In this document: piece by piece, positions 15,257-23,340 of the stretch
Position numbering within the stretch: the stretch's first letter is position 1
Layout: each line of letters starts with the position of its first letter
Position numbers and translations under genes: made by a program
Notes under the pieces: model-generated
The model's input: the letters and a program-made list of their open reading frames with translations, nothing else
What the model was told of the DNA's origin: nothing
The model's database searches: none
Assembly (NCBI GenBank): GCA_017551625.1
Contig: JAFZLF010000034.1
Location: 1 to 38,420, forward strand
Source: Clostridiales bacterium
GTDB taxonomy: Bacteria; Bacillota; Clostridia; Saccharofermentanales; Saccharofermentanaceae
Length of the DNA stretch: 38,420 bases
Direction of reading: 5' to 3'

Positions 15257-15916
15257 ATGGGACGCAAGACTGTCATTACAAGAGAGATGATCCTCCAGGC
15301 CGCGTACGCGATCCTCGACGAGTCAGGGAGCAGCGCCGTCGCGATCAAGACCATCGCTGCGCGTCTCGGATGCTCGACACAGCCGATCTCCTGGCAGTTC
15401 GGAAGCATGGTCGAGCTGAAAAAAGAACTCTTCCTCTACGCCGGAGGCCGCATCTGGGGGAACCTCGAGGCGGATCTTCAGGGCATGGACGCGCTCGATG
15501 CCTTTTTCGCAACGGGCGTACACTACATCTCGACCGCGTGTGACCACCCGCATGTCTTCCGTTTCCTGAGCGTCGATGATCCGAAAGTAACGATAGGTGA
15601 GAGTGCCCGTGCTTTCGGCGAGAAGAGTATCTTCACCCAGCAGATGGACGGCATCGCCGTCGAGCTTCTGGCGCAGAAATACCGCGTGCCGAAAGAAAAA
15701 ATCGGCGAGGCGGTCCAGAATACGGTCATCTATACACAGGGCCTCGCGGTCATGATGATGTGGGACGATTTCCGCATGCCGAAGGAAACGGCTTGCCGCA
15801 TGATCTTCGACATGGGCGTGAAGCTTCTCGGCGTGGCCGGCATCGATACGAAGGGAATCAAGATGAATAAGAAGATCCTGTCCGCGATGGGCGCAACAAA
15901 GACGGAGGAGAAGTAA
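15257..15916 (+). CDS. TetR-family transcriptional regulator
   Basis: 219 residues. The N-terminal TetR helix-turn-helix reads ITREMILQAAYAILDESG, then IKTIAARLGCSTQPISWQFGSM (about 7-50). The C-terminal part is a helical ligand-binding and dimerisation domain. GGGAG precedes the ATG by 7 nt. It is the third gene of the operon, so it likely autoregulates through the tandem palindromes at 13826-13853. It ends two bases before the GTG of the next gene. Confidence 0.87.
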   Translation: MGRKTVITREMILQAAYAILDESGSSAVAIKTIAARLGCSTQPISWQFGSMVELKKELFLYAGGRIWGNLEADLQGMDALDAFFATGVHYISTACDHPHVFRFLSVDDPKVTIGESARAFGEKSIFTQQMDGIAVELLAQKYRVPKEKIGEAVQNTVIYTQGLAVMMMWDDFRMPKETACRMIFDMGVKLLGVAGIDTKGIKMNKKILSAMGATKTEEK

Positions 15917-15918
15917 AA

Positions 15919-16626
15919 GTGGAGACGATCACTGCGTTTGGGGATTCTGTTCTTAAGGGCGTTATCTACGAGGATGAGCACTACAAGGTCTCGGACTCGT
16001 CATTTCAGAAAATCTGCGAAGAGTCCTTCGGTATCCTGATCGAGAATAAAGCCCGATTCGGCAGCACCATCGCCAAGGGCGAGAGTATCTTCGAGAAAAA
16101 TCTCGACACGATCCGGAATTCTACCGGTCAGTATGTCGTGCTGGAATTCGGCGGGAATGACTGCGATTTCAACTGGAAAGAAGTCGCCGAGACACCGGAC
16201 GAAGAACATCTCCCGATGAGTACGATCGAGCACTTCACCGCCACGTATTCGGCCATCATCAAAGAAATCAAGGAGATGGGGAAGATCCCGGTCCTTCTGT
16301 CGCTGCCGCCGATCGACTCGGCGAGATATTTCAAGCACATCAGCAGAGGACTAAACGGCGAGAACATCATGCGATGGATGCGCGGCGACCGCCAGTACAT
16401 CACCAACTGGCACGAGCGCTATAACATCGAGATCTTTAAGCTCGCGATCGCAAACGAGGTTCCGGTCATCGACATCACGTCCATCTTCCTCGAGAAGAAG
16501 AACTATTCCTATTACCTCTGCGAGGACGGGATCCACCCGAACGTCAAGGGCCACAGGCTCATCGCTCAGGCGATCAAAGACCACGTCACCAGAAAGAACA
16601 TCTCTTTCGACGACGGCGCTTCGTGA
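15919..16626 (+). CDS. SGNH/GDSL-family hydrolase
   Basis: 235 residues with the SGNH blocks in order: AFGDSVLKG (Ser in block I, residues 6-11), the Gly block, FGGNDCDF (block III, about 78-81) and DGIHPNVKGH (catalytic Asp/His, block V). The family cleaves esters of lipids or acylated sugars. The GTG start sits two bases after the TetR stop, with GGAGGAG inside the end of the TetR gene serving as ribosome binding site. No signal peptide is present, so it is cytoplasmic. The substrate is unknown. Confidence 0.85.
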   Translation: METITAFGDSVLKGVIYEDEHYKVSDSSFQKICEESFGILIENKARFGSTIAKGESIFEKNLDTIRNSTGQYVVLEFGGNDCDFNWKEVAETPDEEHLPMSTIEHFTATYSAIIKEIKEMGKIPVLLSLPPIDSARYFKHISRGLNGENIMRWMRGDRQYITNWHERYNIEIFKLAIANEVPVIDITSIFLEKKNYSYYLCEDGIHPNVKGHRLIAQAIKDHVTRKNISFDDGAS

Positions 16627-16701
16627 GTTTCAGCTCTTTTGACGACTGTGGTTCGCGTGAGTTTCAGCTCTTCTTACGACTGTGCTTCGTGAGTATCAGC
16701 G
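16623..16701. repeat. Short degenerate tandem repeat (34-bp period)
   Basis: GTGAGTTTCAGCTCTT occurs at 16623 and 16657, and GTGAGTATCAGC follows at 16689. It lies between the convergent ends of the hydrolase and gntR genes and reaches into the gntR stop region. Confidence 0.7.
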
Positions 16702-17379
16702 GGAAGGCTCGGCGATATACTTCTTATACTCGCGGCAGATGATATTCCAGTCCAGCTCGAAACGCGCCATATGCTTCTGGAAGGCAGATCTCGCCGCGGC
16801 CGGATCTTTCTTCTTGATCGCCTCGAAAATCGCTCTATGGTCGGACACGATCTTCAGATCTTTTACCGAGTGCAGACTCAGACTTCTTACGCGGTCGAAG
16901 TGCATGCTCATGAGGCTGACCATATAGTGGCACTGCATCTTGTTGCAGATGCGGTAGATACTCTTGTGAAATTCATTATCCAGCGCGAGGAGCTTGTCCG
17001 GATCCTTGGAGAGGTAGAACTCCTGAAGCTCGAGGTTATCCTCGAGATACTTGAGATCTTCTTCTTTGGCCAGCTCACAGGCATCCTCGACCAGCGCCGT
17101 CTCGACGGTGATACGCAGGAATCTCGCCTCGCGGATCAGTTCGGAGTCGATCATGGAAACCAGGCATCCCTTCTGCGGAAGGATGTCGACGATCTTGGAC
17201 TTCGACAGTTCCAGAAGCGCCTCGTGGACAGGCGTTCTCGACAGACCGAGCATCGTGGCGATCTCCTGTTCGCCGATCATGCTGCCGGGCTCGATATCCA
17301 GGCTGATGATATTCTCACTGATCGTGCGAAAAGCGTACTCTCGATTGGATTCACTGGAATTCTTCGGTGTGATGACCAT
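16696..17379 (-). CDS. GntR/FCD (FadR-type) regulator of the uronate locus
   Basis: 227 residues. The N-terminal winged helix-turn-helix has GEQEIATMLGLSRTPVHEALLELSKS, and a helical FCD ligand domain follows (FLRITVETALVEDA, then DNEFHKSIY and H at SDHRAIFEAI). FCD regulators of this group commonly sense uronates or their breakdown products. ATG 17379 is chosen over an in-frame ATG at 17409 because AAGGAG (17388-17393 region, minus strand) is correctly spaced to it. A promoter with its own operator-like site lies just upstream. The gene follows uxuB on the same strand and is the evident regulator of uxuAB and the ABC operon. Confidence 0.87.
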   Translation of the reverse strand: MVITPKNSSESNREYAFRTISENIISLDIEPGSMIGEQEIATMLGLSRTPVHEALLELSKSKIVDILPQKGCLVSMIDSELIREARFLRITVETALVEDACELAKEEDLKYLEDNLELQEFYLSKDPDKLLALDNEFHKSIYRICNKMQCHYMVSLMSMHFDRVRSLSLHSVKDLKIVSDHRAIFEAIKKKDPAAARSAFQKHMARFELDWNIICREYKKYIAEPSR

Positions 17380-17420
17380 ATATACTGCTCCTTCAAGGAT
17401 CTTTAACAAATATCAGATTT

Positions 17421-17451
17421 ACTATACCGTACTTCAAACTAGTATACAAGT
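17421..17451 (-). promoter_or_regulatory. gntR promoter with GntR operator
   Basis: On the minus strand TTGTAT (17444-17449) and TATAGT (17421-17426) are 17 bp apart. The palindromic 14-mer ACTTGTATACTAGT (17438-17451) overlaps the -35, implying autoregulation. Confidence 0.75.
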
Positions 17452-17454
17452 TTT

Positions 17455-19074
17455 TTAGATAAACTTCTGGATCGTCCTCTTGACGGCGCCGGGGCCCGAG
17501 AGCATCTCCGACAGCATGAACTCGATCTTCGGCGCGAGGCGGCAGGCGACGAGATCGGCCCCGAAGACCGATTCGTTTCTAAGAAGTTCCGTGAGATTTC
17601 CGTCGACACTGTCGGGATTGCCGAAATGAACATTGGAGAGCTGCTGCTGCAGTGAAGGAAGAAGCGGATCGGAGCTTAATTCCATCGGATCGCCGTTATC
17701 GTCCACACCGAGAAGATAACGGAGCCAGCCGGCAATAGTCAGCGGGATGTAGGTGAGGGAAGTAACATCGAGATTCGGATCGGCGATGTAGGCCTTGATG
17801 GTCTCGCCGAAACGGATCGGCATCTTCTGGCTCGTATCCGTCGCGATGCGTTGCGGCGCATCCGGGATATACGGGTTCGGAAGCCTCTCGACGATCACTT
17901 CGCGGATGAATTCTCTCGGGTCGAGGATCTTCGGATCCGTCACGACAGGGAGTCCCTCTTCGTAGCCCATCTTCGTGATGAGCGACACCAGAAGCGGATC
18001 TTGCATCTCGTCGGAGATCCGTGTGTAGCCGCGCAGACATCCGAACACCGCAAGGCAGGTGTGAAGGGGATTGAGGCACGTCGTGACCTTCATCTTCTCG
18101 GATTTATTGACCGTCTCACGATCCGTCATGTACACGCCGGCCTTCTCGAAGGACGGGCGGCCGTTCGGGAACGTATCCTCCATGACCAGATACTGCGGGA
18201 CTTCCGCATTCACAAATGGCGCGATAAACGTGCCTCTTGATGTCGTGATCGGAGCCATATCCGTGATCCCCATCTCCTCGATCATCGCCTGCACAGAGGC
18301 GTCTGGTCTTGGCGTGATCTTGTCGATCATGCTCCATGGAAAAGCGACACGCGATTCATCTTCGATATAGGTGATAAACTCGGAGGGGACGAATCCCTTT
18401 GTTTCCCAGGCCTTCGCGATCTCGAGTATGCTGGAACGGAGCTTCTCGCCGTTATGGCTGCAGTTATCCATCGAGGCGAGCGCCAGCGGGGCCGCGCCAT
18501 TTTGGAAACGCTCGAGAAGAAGCGCGCAGACGATACTCATCGCATGTCTTGCCGAAGCAGGACCTTCTTCGATATCCTTCACTACGACCGGAAGAAGTGC
18601 CCCCGACATATCACGAAGGGCATAGCCCTTCTCCGTGATCGTGAAACTGATGATCTGGAGAGTCGAAGCCCTCGCGATCTCCCGAAGTCTGCCCATCTCC
18701 GAAGAATCCGAAGGATCGGCTTTTACCGCTTCCGTGATGCTCCCGATCACTTCGTATCCGACGTTTCCATCCGGTTTGAGATCGACCATCAGGGTCAGAT
18801 TATCGTGGGGACGGTAGATCCGATCGATGATCTCATAGTCAAAGGTATCTGCTGCGATCACGCCTTCTTCGGTCAGGCCCTGATTCAGCAGGTCCTGCGA
18901 CAGCCGCGCGATAAAACCGCGGAAGATATTCCCGGCGCCGAAATGTAGCCATCTCGGGGAGCGTGCCGTTTTCTCGGCGACGGCGTCGAGGTCAAAAAGA
19001 GGAAGAGCTATATTATTGCTCTCCCAGAAGTGCTTTTCGAGAAGTGTTTTTCTGTTAAGAGAAACCGATTGCAT
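17455..19074 (-). CDS. uxuB: Fructuronate (D-mannonate) reductase, mannitol dehydrogenase family
   Basis: 539 residues of the long-chain mannitol dehydrogenase family. The N-terminal NAD-binding region has LHFGAGNIFRGF and the C-terminal domain has the catalytic-lysine region NKSEKMKVTTCLNPLHTCLAVFG. Being next to uxuA, it most likely interconverts D-fructuronate and D-mannonate. The sister activity, tagaturonate reductase (UxaB), cannot be excluded by motif alone. AAAGGAG lies 10 nt before the ATG. It is the second gene of the uxuAB operon, 68 bp after uxuA. Confidence 0.88.
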   Translation of the reverse strand: MQSVSLNRKTLLEKHFWESNNIALPLFDLDAVAEKTARSPRWLHFGAGNIFRGFIARLSQDLLNQGLTEEGVIAADTFDYEIIDRIYRPHDNLTLMVDLKPDGNVGYEVIGSITEAVKADPSDSSEMGRLREIARASTLQIISFTITEKGYALRDMSGALLPVVVKDIEEGPASARHAMSIVCALLLERFQNGAAPLALASMDNCSHNGEKLRSSILEIAKAWETKGFVPSEFITYIEDESRVAFPWSMIDKITPRPDASVQAMIEEMGITDMAPITTSRGTFIAPFVNAEVPQYLVMEDTFPNGRPSFEKAGVYMTDRETVNKSEKMKVTTCLNPLHTCLAVFGCLRGYTRISDEMQDPLLVSLITKMGYEEGLPVVTDPKILDPREFIREVIVERLPNPYIPDAPQRIATDTSQKMPIRFGETIKAYIADPNLDVTSLTYIPLTIAGWLRYLLGVDDNGDPMELSSDPLLPSLQQQLSNVHFGNPDSVDGNLTELLRNESVFGADLVACRLAPKIEFMLSEMLSGPGAVKRTIQKFI

Positions 19075-19142
19075 CGTGCAAGATCTCCTTTATTTCGAAG
19101 ATTTTCGATAGCCCGGGGCGGTAGCAAATCCGGCCATCCGTA

Positions 19143-20216
19143 TCATTTCGAAGATTTTTCAACGGCTTCCCACAGGCCCTGGATGTAGGCCGCGCCGAGT
19201 GCGCGGTCGTAAAGACCGTAGCCCGGACGGGATACTTCGTCCCAGATGCGTCTGCCGTGATCCGGACGGATATACCCGTCAAAACCACTGTCGTGCAGGG
19301 CGGCTACGATCGCGTACATATCCAGGTCTCCGTCGGAGGACAGGTGTGCGCTCTCGTGGAAATCGCGCTCGCTGGTGTGCTTGACGTTTCTTAGATGCAC
19401 GAATGGCACGCGTCCCATGGAGGCAAACTCCCTGGCCATCGCGGGCACGTCGTTCTCGGGATTCGCACCGAGACTTCCGGTACAAAGTGTCAGGCCGTTT
19501 CTTTTACTGTCATGAAGCGAGAGAAAAGTGCGGATCGATTCGGCATTGCCGATGACCTTCGGAAGCCCGAACAGCGGCCACGGCGGGTCATCCGGATGCA
19601 CGCCGAAATCGAGGTCATACTCCTCGGCATAGGGCATCACGGCAGACAGAAAATACGAGATGTTCTTGAAGTACTCCTCCGCAGAAACATTCTGATAGAA
19701 CTCGATATCCTTTGCCATAGCGGGGAAGCGCTCCGGCTCCCAGCCCGGAAGCGTCAGATCGTGCGAGCCGTCCATCATGGCGGCGATCATCTTCGGAAGC
19801 GTCAGTCCCGCGGCCTTCGCATGCTCGTAGCCCATCGCGAAACTTCCGTCAGAAAGAGGTGTCTCGAGATTACTTCTGAACCAGTCCATGACCGGCATGA
19901 AGTTGTAGCAGATGCACTTGACACCCGCTTCGCTCAAGTTCTTCATGGTGGTGATGTAGTTGGCGATGTATGCGTCTCTGGTGGGCAGGCCCTTCTTGAT
20001 ATCCTCGTGAATGTTCACACTCTCGATGACTTCCATCTGAAGTCCCGCCTCGTGCACCTCGTCGCGAAGTGCGAGGATCGTCTCCTTCGGCCAGACTTCA
20101 CCGGCCGGGATATCGGCGAACATCGTTGCCACGCCGGAAACGCCCGGGATCTGCCGGATCTGGGATAGGGTCACGGTATCATCTCCGTTTGGCCACCAAC
20201 GGAAAACCATCTTCAT
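19143..20216 (-). CDS. uxuA: Mannonate dehydratase
   Basis: 357 residues of the TIM-barrel UxuA family, which dehydrates D-mannonate to 2-keto-3-deoxygluconate. Typical segments seen are MVFRWWPNGDDTVTLSQIRQIPG at the start, then CYNFMPVMDW, GVHPDDPPWPLFGLP, LCTGSLGANPENDV, VHLRNVK and YIRPDHGR. His, Asp and Cys residues in these stretches form the metal-binding site in the family. ATG 20216 is preferred over 20231 because GAGG is better spaced to it. First gene of uxuAB, with an operator-bearing promoter upstream. Confidence 0.93.
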   Translation of the reverse strand: MKMVFRWWPNGDDTVTLSQIRQIPGVSGVATMFADIPAGEVWPKETILALRDEVHEAGLQMEVIESVNIHEDIKKGLPTRDAYIANYITTMKNLSEAGVKCICYNFMPVMDWFRSNLETPLSDGSFAMGYEHAKAAGLTLPKMIAAMMDGSHDLTLPGWEPERFPAMAKDIEFYQNVSAEEYFKNISYFLSAVMPYAEEYDLDFGVHPDDPPWPLFGLPKVIGNAESIRTFLSLHDSKRNGLTLCTGSLGANPENDVPAMAREFASMGRVPFVHLRNVKHTSERDFHESAHLSSDGDLDMYAIVAALHDSGFDGYIRPDHGRRIWDEVSRPGYGLYDRALGAAYIQGLWEAVEKSSK

Positions 20217-20256
20217 AGTCAATTGCCTCATTTCCGCATCAATTCACAAGCCTGCA

Positions 20257-20288
20257 ACTAGAATACTAGCAAACTAGCATAAAGTCAA
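20257..20288 (-). promoter_or_regulatory. uxuAB promoter with GntR operator
   Basis: On the minus strand TTGACT (20283-20288) and TATTCT (20260-20265) are 17 bp apart, close to the ABC-operon promoter in design. GCTAGTATTCTAGT (20257-20270) covers the -10, and a half-site TATGCTAGT (20273-20281) lies in the spacer. The rest of the gap to 20482 holds only a 12-bp direct repeat TACCGATAATCT (20441 and 20463). Confidence 0.75.
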
Positions 20289-20482
20289 GTGAATTAGACA
20301 AATCATTTTTTTTCGTGTTTGTGTCGGGAAAAGCACTGTATTTCCGTACGTGTCCGTTGTGGATCCGCACGTTTTTCGCTCACGGCGCACCCCTTCCACA
20401 AGCATACATTAAAACTTTATACTTTGATTATAAAAACGTCTACCGATAATCTCAACGAATAGTACCGATAATCTACACATCT

Positions 20483-21292
20483 TTATTCGTCAGCATCATC
20501 TTCGGATTCGTCGTCCTCGTCAGAATCAGCGTCTTCCGAGGAATCTTCGTCATCGTCCTCGTCGGAATCCTCGTCATACTCTTCGTCATCCTCTTCGGAA
20601 TCCTTGTTATCATCATCTTCTTCGTCGTCTGTGTTCTCTGTATCCTCCTGCGATTCGGCCTCCTCGCGCTTCTTCTTCAGAAGCAGCGCGTAGCCGAAGT
20701 CGCGCTCGATGCGGCGCCAGCAGAGGTAACAGCAGATAAACGGCATGAATAGAAGTGACGGGAAGAAGAAGATCATCACGGCAGCGGACACGATGACGTA
20801 GAGCCACATGATGAAAGTGTTCCCGGTATACATCGTCGAGAATGTGAAACTGTGGAAGAGGATGTGGCCGACGGAGTTACGGAAACGCGCCAGATACGGG
20901 AAGACGTAGATCGCCGTGAAGAGAAAAGGCAGCAGCAGAAGGAGCGCGACCGGGCCGTACCAAGATGGCAGCTTCGTGCCGTTCCATCCGAAGAAGGCGA
21001 CATAGACGTTGAAGACCGTCGCGCCGAGATAGAGAAGAAGGATCAACGTCAGCGCGATCCCCTGACCGAGATTCTGCCGGAAAGAGCGCCAGTAGTCGGC
21101 AAGCGGGGTCTCCGATTTATCCGCATAGCGCTTGTTGATCGCGTAGTACAGGGCACTCGTCGCGGCGCCCATTGTCACGAGCGGGATACTGCAGATGAGC
21201 CAGAAAAAACTCAGCAGGAAGACGTCCCCGAGCTTGTCGCCGAGGGCATAGAGCCGGCTGTTCGTGAAGCGTTCGAAAGAAGACTGGTTCAT
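20483..21292 (-). CDS. YesL-like (DUF624) membrane protein with acidic tail
   Basis: 269 residues. The start resembles the YesL/DUF624 family: RLYALGDKLGDVFLLSFFWLICSIPLVTMGAATSALYYAINK. Five or so membrane helices fill the first 200 residues. YesL-type proteins are found in carbohydrate utilisation loci, including rhamnogalacturonan loci, and their role is not settled. The last roughly 60 residues are almost entirely Asp, Glu and Ser, an unusual low-complexity acidic tail after a basic KKKRE stretch. ATG 21292 fits GGAGGAG 7 nt upstream better than the longer frame. It is divergent from the esterase. A TTGTTT-17-TAATAT promoter is possible upstream. Confidence 0.82.
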   Translation of the reverse strand: MNQSSFERFTNSRLYALGDKLGDVFLLSFFWLICSIPLVTMGAATSALYYAINKRYADKSETPLADYWRSFRQNLGQGIALTLILLLYLGATVFNVYVAFFGWNGTKLPSWYGPVALLLLLPFLFTAIYVFPYLARFRNSVGHILFHSFTFSTMYTGNTFIMWLYVIVSAAVMIFFFPSLLFMPFICCYLCWRRIERDFGYALLLKKKREEAESQEDTENTDDEEDDDNKDSEEDDEEYDEDSDEDDDEDSSEDADSDEDDESEDDADE

Positions 21293-21366
21293 CGGTATTT
21301 CTCCTCCTGTCACAATATATTAGACGGAAGAATCGGAAAAAACAAGAGAAAAAAGAAAACTTAAAT

Positions 21367-21380
21367 GCTAGTATGCACAC
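21367..21380. promoter_or_regulatory. GntR operator-like site between yesL-like and esterase genes
   Basis: GCTAGTATGCACAC keeps one full half-site (CTAGTATGC) of the 14-bp operator found at 17438 and 23209. It lies in the divergent region and could serve either gene. Confidence 0.45.
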
Positions 21381-21441
21381 TATGGAAAAGCACTGTTATT
21401 TGTGATACTCTATCTTCAGAAATGGTTTTGTCGAGGTAGGT

Positions 21442-23007
21442 ATGTTGCAACTGGCCGGTATTTTCTCAGATGGGATGATCCTTCAGCGCGGGAAGACGTG
21501 TATGATCTTCGGGCGCGAAGATCAATCGCGCGAGGTGGCCGTGGAACTTCTCGGCAAGACATACCGGGCAGAAGTAAAAGACAGTGTTTTTGCCGTGGAG
21601 ATACCGCCGCAGGAACTTTCCAGGGATGTCACGATCACGATCACGGGCAGTGAGAGAATCGTGCTGAGCGATGTCTGCTTCGGCGATGTTTTCTTCCTTA
21701 CGGGGCAGTCGAATATGGAGCTTCCGGTCTCGCGGACGCTCGATGTCTCGCGGGAAGAGGTGGCGGCATCGGACTATCCGTACATCCGCCAGTACCGCGT
21801 GACACCGCAGTACCGGCTGGCGGAGGAGAAGATAGCGGAGCTGCCGCGCCTCCCGTGGACGCGGGCAGTGCCGGGGCAGATCGGGGAGATGAGCGCCGCC
21901 GGTTTCTACTGCGCGAGGAGACTCTATGATAAGATGCAGATCCCGATCGGCCTGGTGCTTGGCGCGCAGGGCGGTTCGACGATCGAGTCATGGATGCCGC
22001 GCGAGGTGCTCCGGGAGTTCGGGGATTTTGAGAAAACGATAGCGTCTTTTCTTCCGGACGGCGCCGTGCAGGCGTACCTGAGAAGAAGGGATGAACATAT
22101 TGCGTCATGGCGGGCTTCTCTCGAGTCAGAGGACGATACGTCCTTCGTGGCGGAAACGGCGGAACAGATCCCGGAGGATGCGGAGCCGTTTGATGTTCCG
22201 TCGATCCTTGAGGGCAAAGAAATCGTGGCCGACGCAGAAGCGCTTGCCCGACCGTGGCGCGGCGTGGTGTGGTTCTATAAAGAATTCGAACTTCAAAAGT
22301 GTCCGGATCCGGATGCATTCCTCTATGTCGGGGATCTGATCGATGCCGATGTGACGTATGTCAACGGCGTGCAGGTCGGGCGTACCGAGTACAGATATCC
22401 CCCGAGAAAATATCCTTTTGACGGGTCGATCCTTCGAAAGGGGCCTAACGTGATCACGGTGCGCCTAATCATCGAAGGCGGCGCCGGCGGTTTCGTAGGC
22501 AGCCATCCGTACTTTCTGAGATCCGGCGCCGAGGTGGTCTCACTCGAGGGCGATTGGAAGAGAAAATGGGGAAGAGAGGCGGCGTGTCCGCAGGAGGATT
22601 TCCTGATGGGGCAGACGATCCCGACCTCTCTCTATCGCTCGACGGTCGTGCCGCTTCGCGATTACTCGTTCCGCGGGATCTGGTGGTATCAGGGCGAGTC
22701 GAATTCGGATCAGCCCGAGAGATATCACGAGAAATTCTCGCGCATGATCGACTCTTGGAGATCTGTTCTTAAGGACGATCTTCCGGTCCTTGCTATCGAG
22801 ATGCCGGACTACCAGGATCCGCTTACAGGGGAGATGCCGGATGGGTGGACGAGTATACAGGACCAGCAGCGCGCGGCAGAAGAAGAGGTACCCGGATGCG
22901 CCGTGGTCTATGCACGTGATCTTTTTACCCCGCTCGAGCTTCATCCGCAGAGAAAAAGTGAGCTCGGCGCACGCATGGCGGAAAAGGCGGAAGTGCTTTT
23001 CTATTAA
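21442..23007 (+). CDS. SASA-type acetylesterase (sialate O-acetylesterase family)
   Basis: 521 residues of the sialate O-acetylesterase-like family. The nucleophile motif GQSNM has Ser90, the WYQGESN block lies in the C-terminal half, and ELHPQRKSELGARMA carries the likely catalytic His. A beta-sandwich insert between them (WRGVVWFYKEFELQ to NVITVRLIIEGG) is common in these enzymes. There is no signal peptide, so it acts in the cytoplasm. In a uronate locus it probably removes acetyl groups from imported pectin or xylan oligosaccharides rather than from sialic acid. GAGGTAGGT precedes the ATG. A strong hairpin terminator follows. Confidence 0.87.
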   Translation: MLQLAGIFSDGMILQRGKTCMIFGREDQSREVAVELLGKTYRAEVKDSVFAVEIPPQELSRDVTITITGSERIVLSDVCFGDVFFLTGQSNMELPVSRTLDVSREEVAASDYPYIRQYRVTPQYRLAEEKIAELPRLPWTRAVPGQIGEMSAAGFYCARRLYDKMQIPIGLVLGAQGGSTIESWMPREVLREFGDFEKTIASFLPDGAVQAYLRRRDEHIASWRASLESEDDTSFVAETAEQIPEDAEPFDVPSILEGKEIVADAEALARPWRGVVWFYKEFELQKCPDPDAFLYVGDLIDADVTYVNGVQVGRTEYRYPPRKYPFDGSILRKGPNVITVRLIIEGGAGGFVGSHPYFLRSGAEVVSLEGDWKRKWGREAACPQEDFLMGQTIPTSLYRSTVVPLRDYSFRGIWWYQGESNSDQPERYHEKFSRMIDSWRSVLKDDLPVLAIEMPDYQDPLTGEMPDGWTSIQDQQRAAEEEVPGCAVVYARDLFTPLELHPQRKSELGARMAEKAEVLFY

Positions 23008-23086
23008 CCTGTGAGACTGAGTCTGATTTCTGTCTAAATCAACCTCAATATCTGACAAATATCTGACTGAGTCAGGTTTTAGTCTA

Positions 23087-23123
23087 CGCCCGATTGAACG
23101 AAGTGCCGTTCAATCGGGCGTTT
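23087..23123 (+). terminator. Terminator after the esterase gene
   Basis: CGCCCGATTGAAC (23087-23099) pairs perfectly with GTTCAATCGGGCG (23108-23120) and TTTG follows. A smaller hairpin CTGAC/GTCAG followed by TTTT lies at 23063-23079. Confidence 0.75.
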
Positions 23124-23166
23124 GTGCATGTTGGCTAAAGAATCGCGAAAAATGAAAAGACGAGTG

Positions 23167-23222
23167 TTGACAGATTACTAGTATGGTGGTATTCTTTGGG
23201 CGTAGACAACTAGCATACAAGT
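23167..23222 (+). promoter_or_regulatory. ABC-operon promoter with two GntR operators
   Basis: TTGACA (23167-23172) and TATTCT (23190-23195) are 17 bp apart. ACTAGTATG (23177-23185) fills the spacer. The complete 14-mer ACTAGCATACAAGT (23209-23222) lies just after the expected transcription start. Binding at either would block transcription. Confidence 0.8.
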
Positions 23223-23306
23223 GTGGAAGTGAAAGAAGGCGCACATGGTCAACGGTTTGAACAACGCCTCCTGATATCGTGAAGAACCATGTGCCGCACT
23301 TCCCAC
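23221..23306 (+). promoter_or_regulatory. Long hairpin leader of the ABC operon
   Basis: GTGTGGAAGTG (23221-23231) pairs with CACTTCCCAC (23297-23306). Inside it CACATGGT (23242-23249) pairs with ACCATGTG (23286-23293), leaving a loop of about 36 nt. The structure fills the 5' untranslated region and ends about 35 nt before the first permease ATG. It matches no riboswitch I recognise. Confidence 0.6.
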
Positions 23307-23340
23307 TATGCAAGTGAAATCAGGAAAAAGAGGGTCTGGT

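Noticed and set aside
16623..16701. Attachment site or mobile element end
   Set aside because: Only a short, degenerate 34-bp tandem repeat, with no integrase or transposase in the window.
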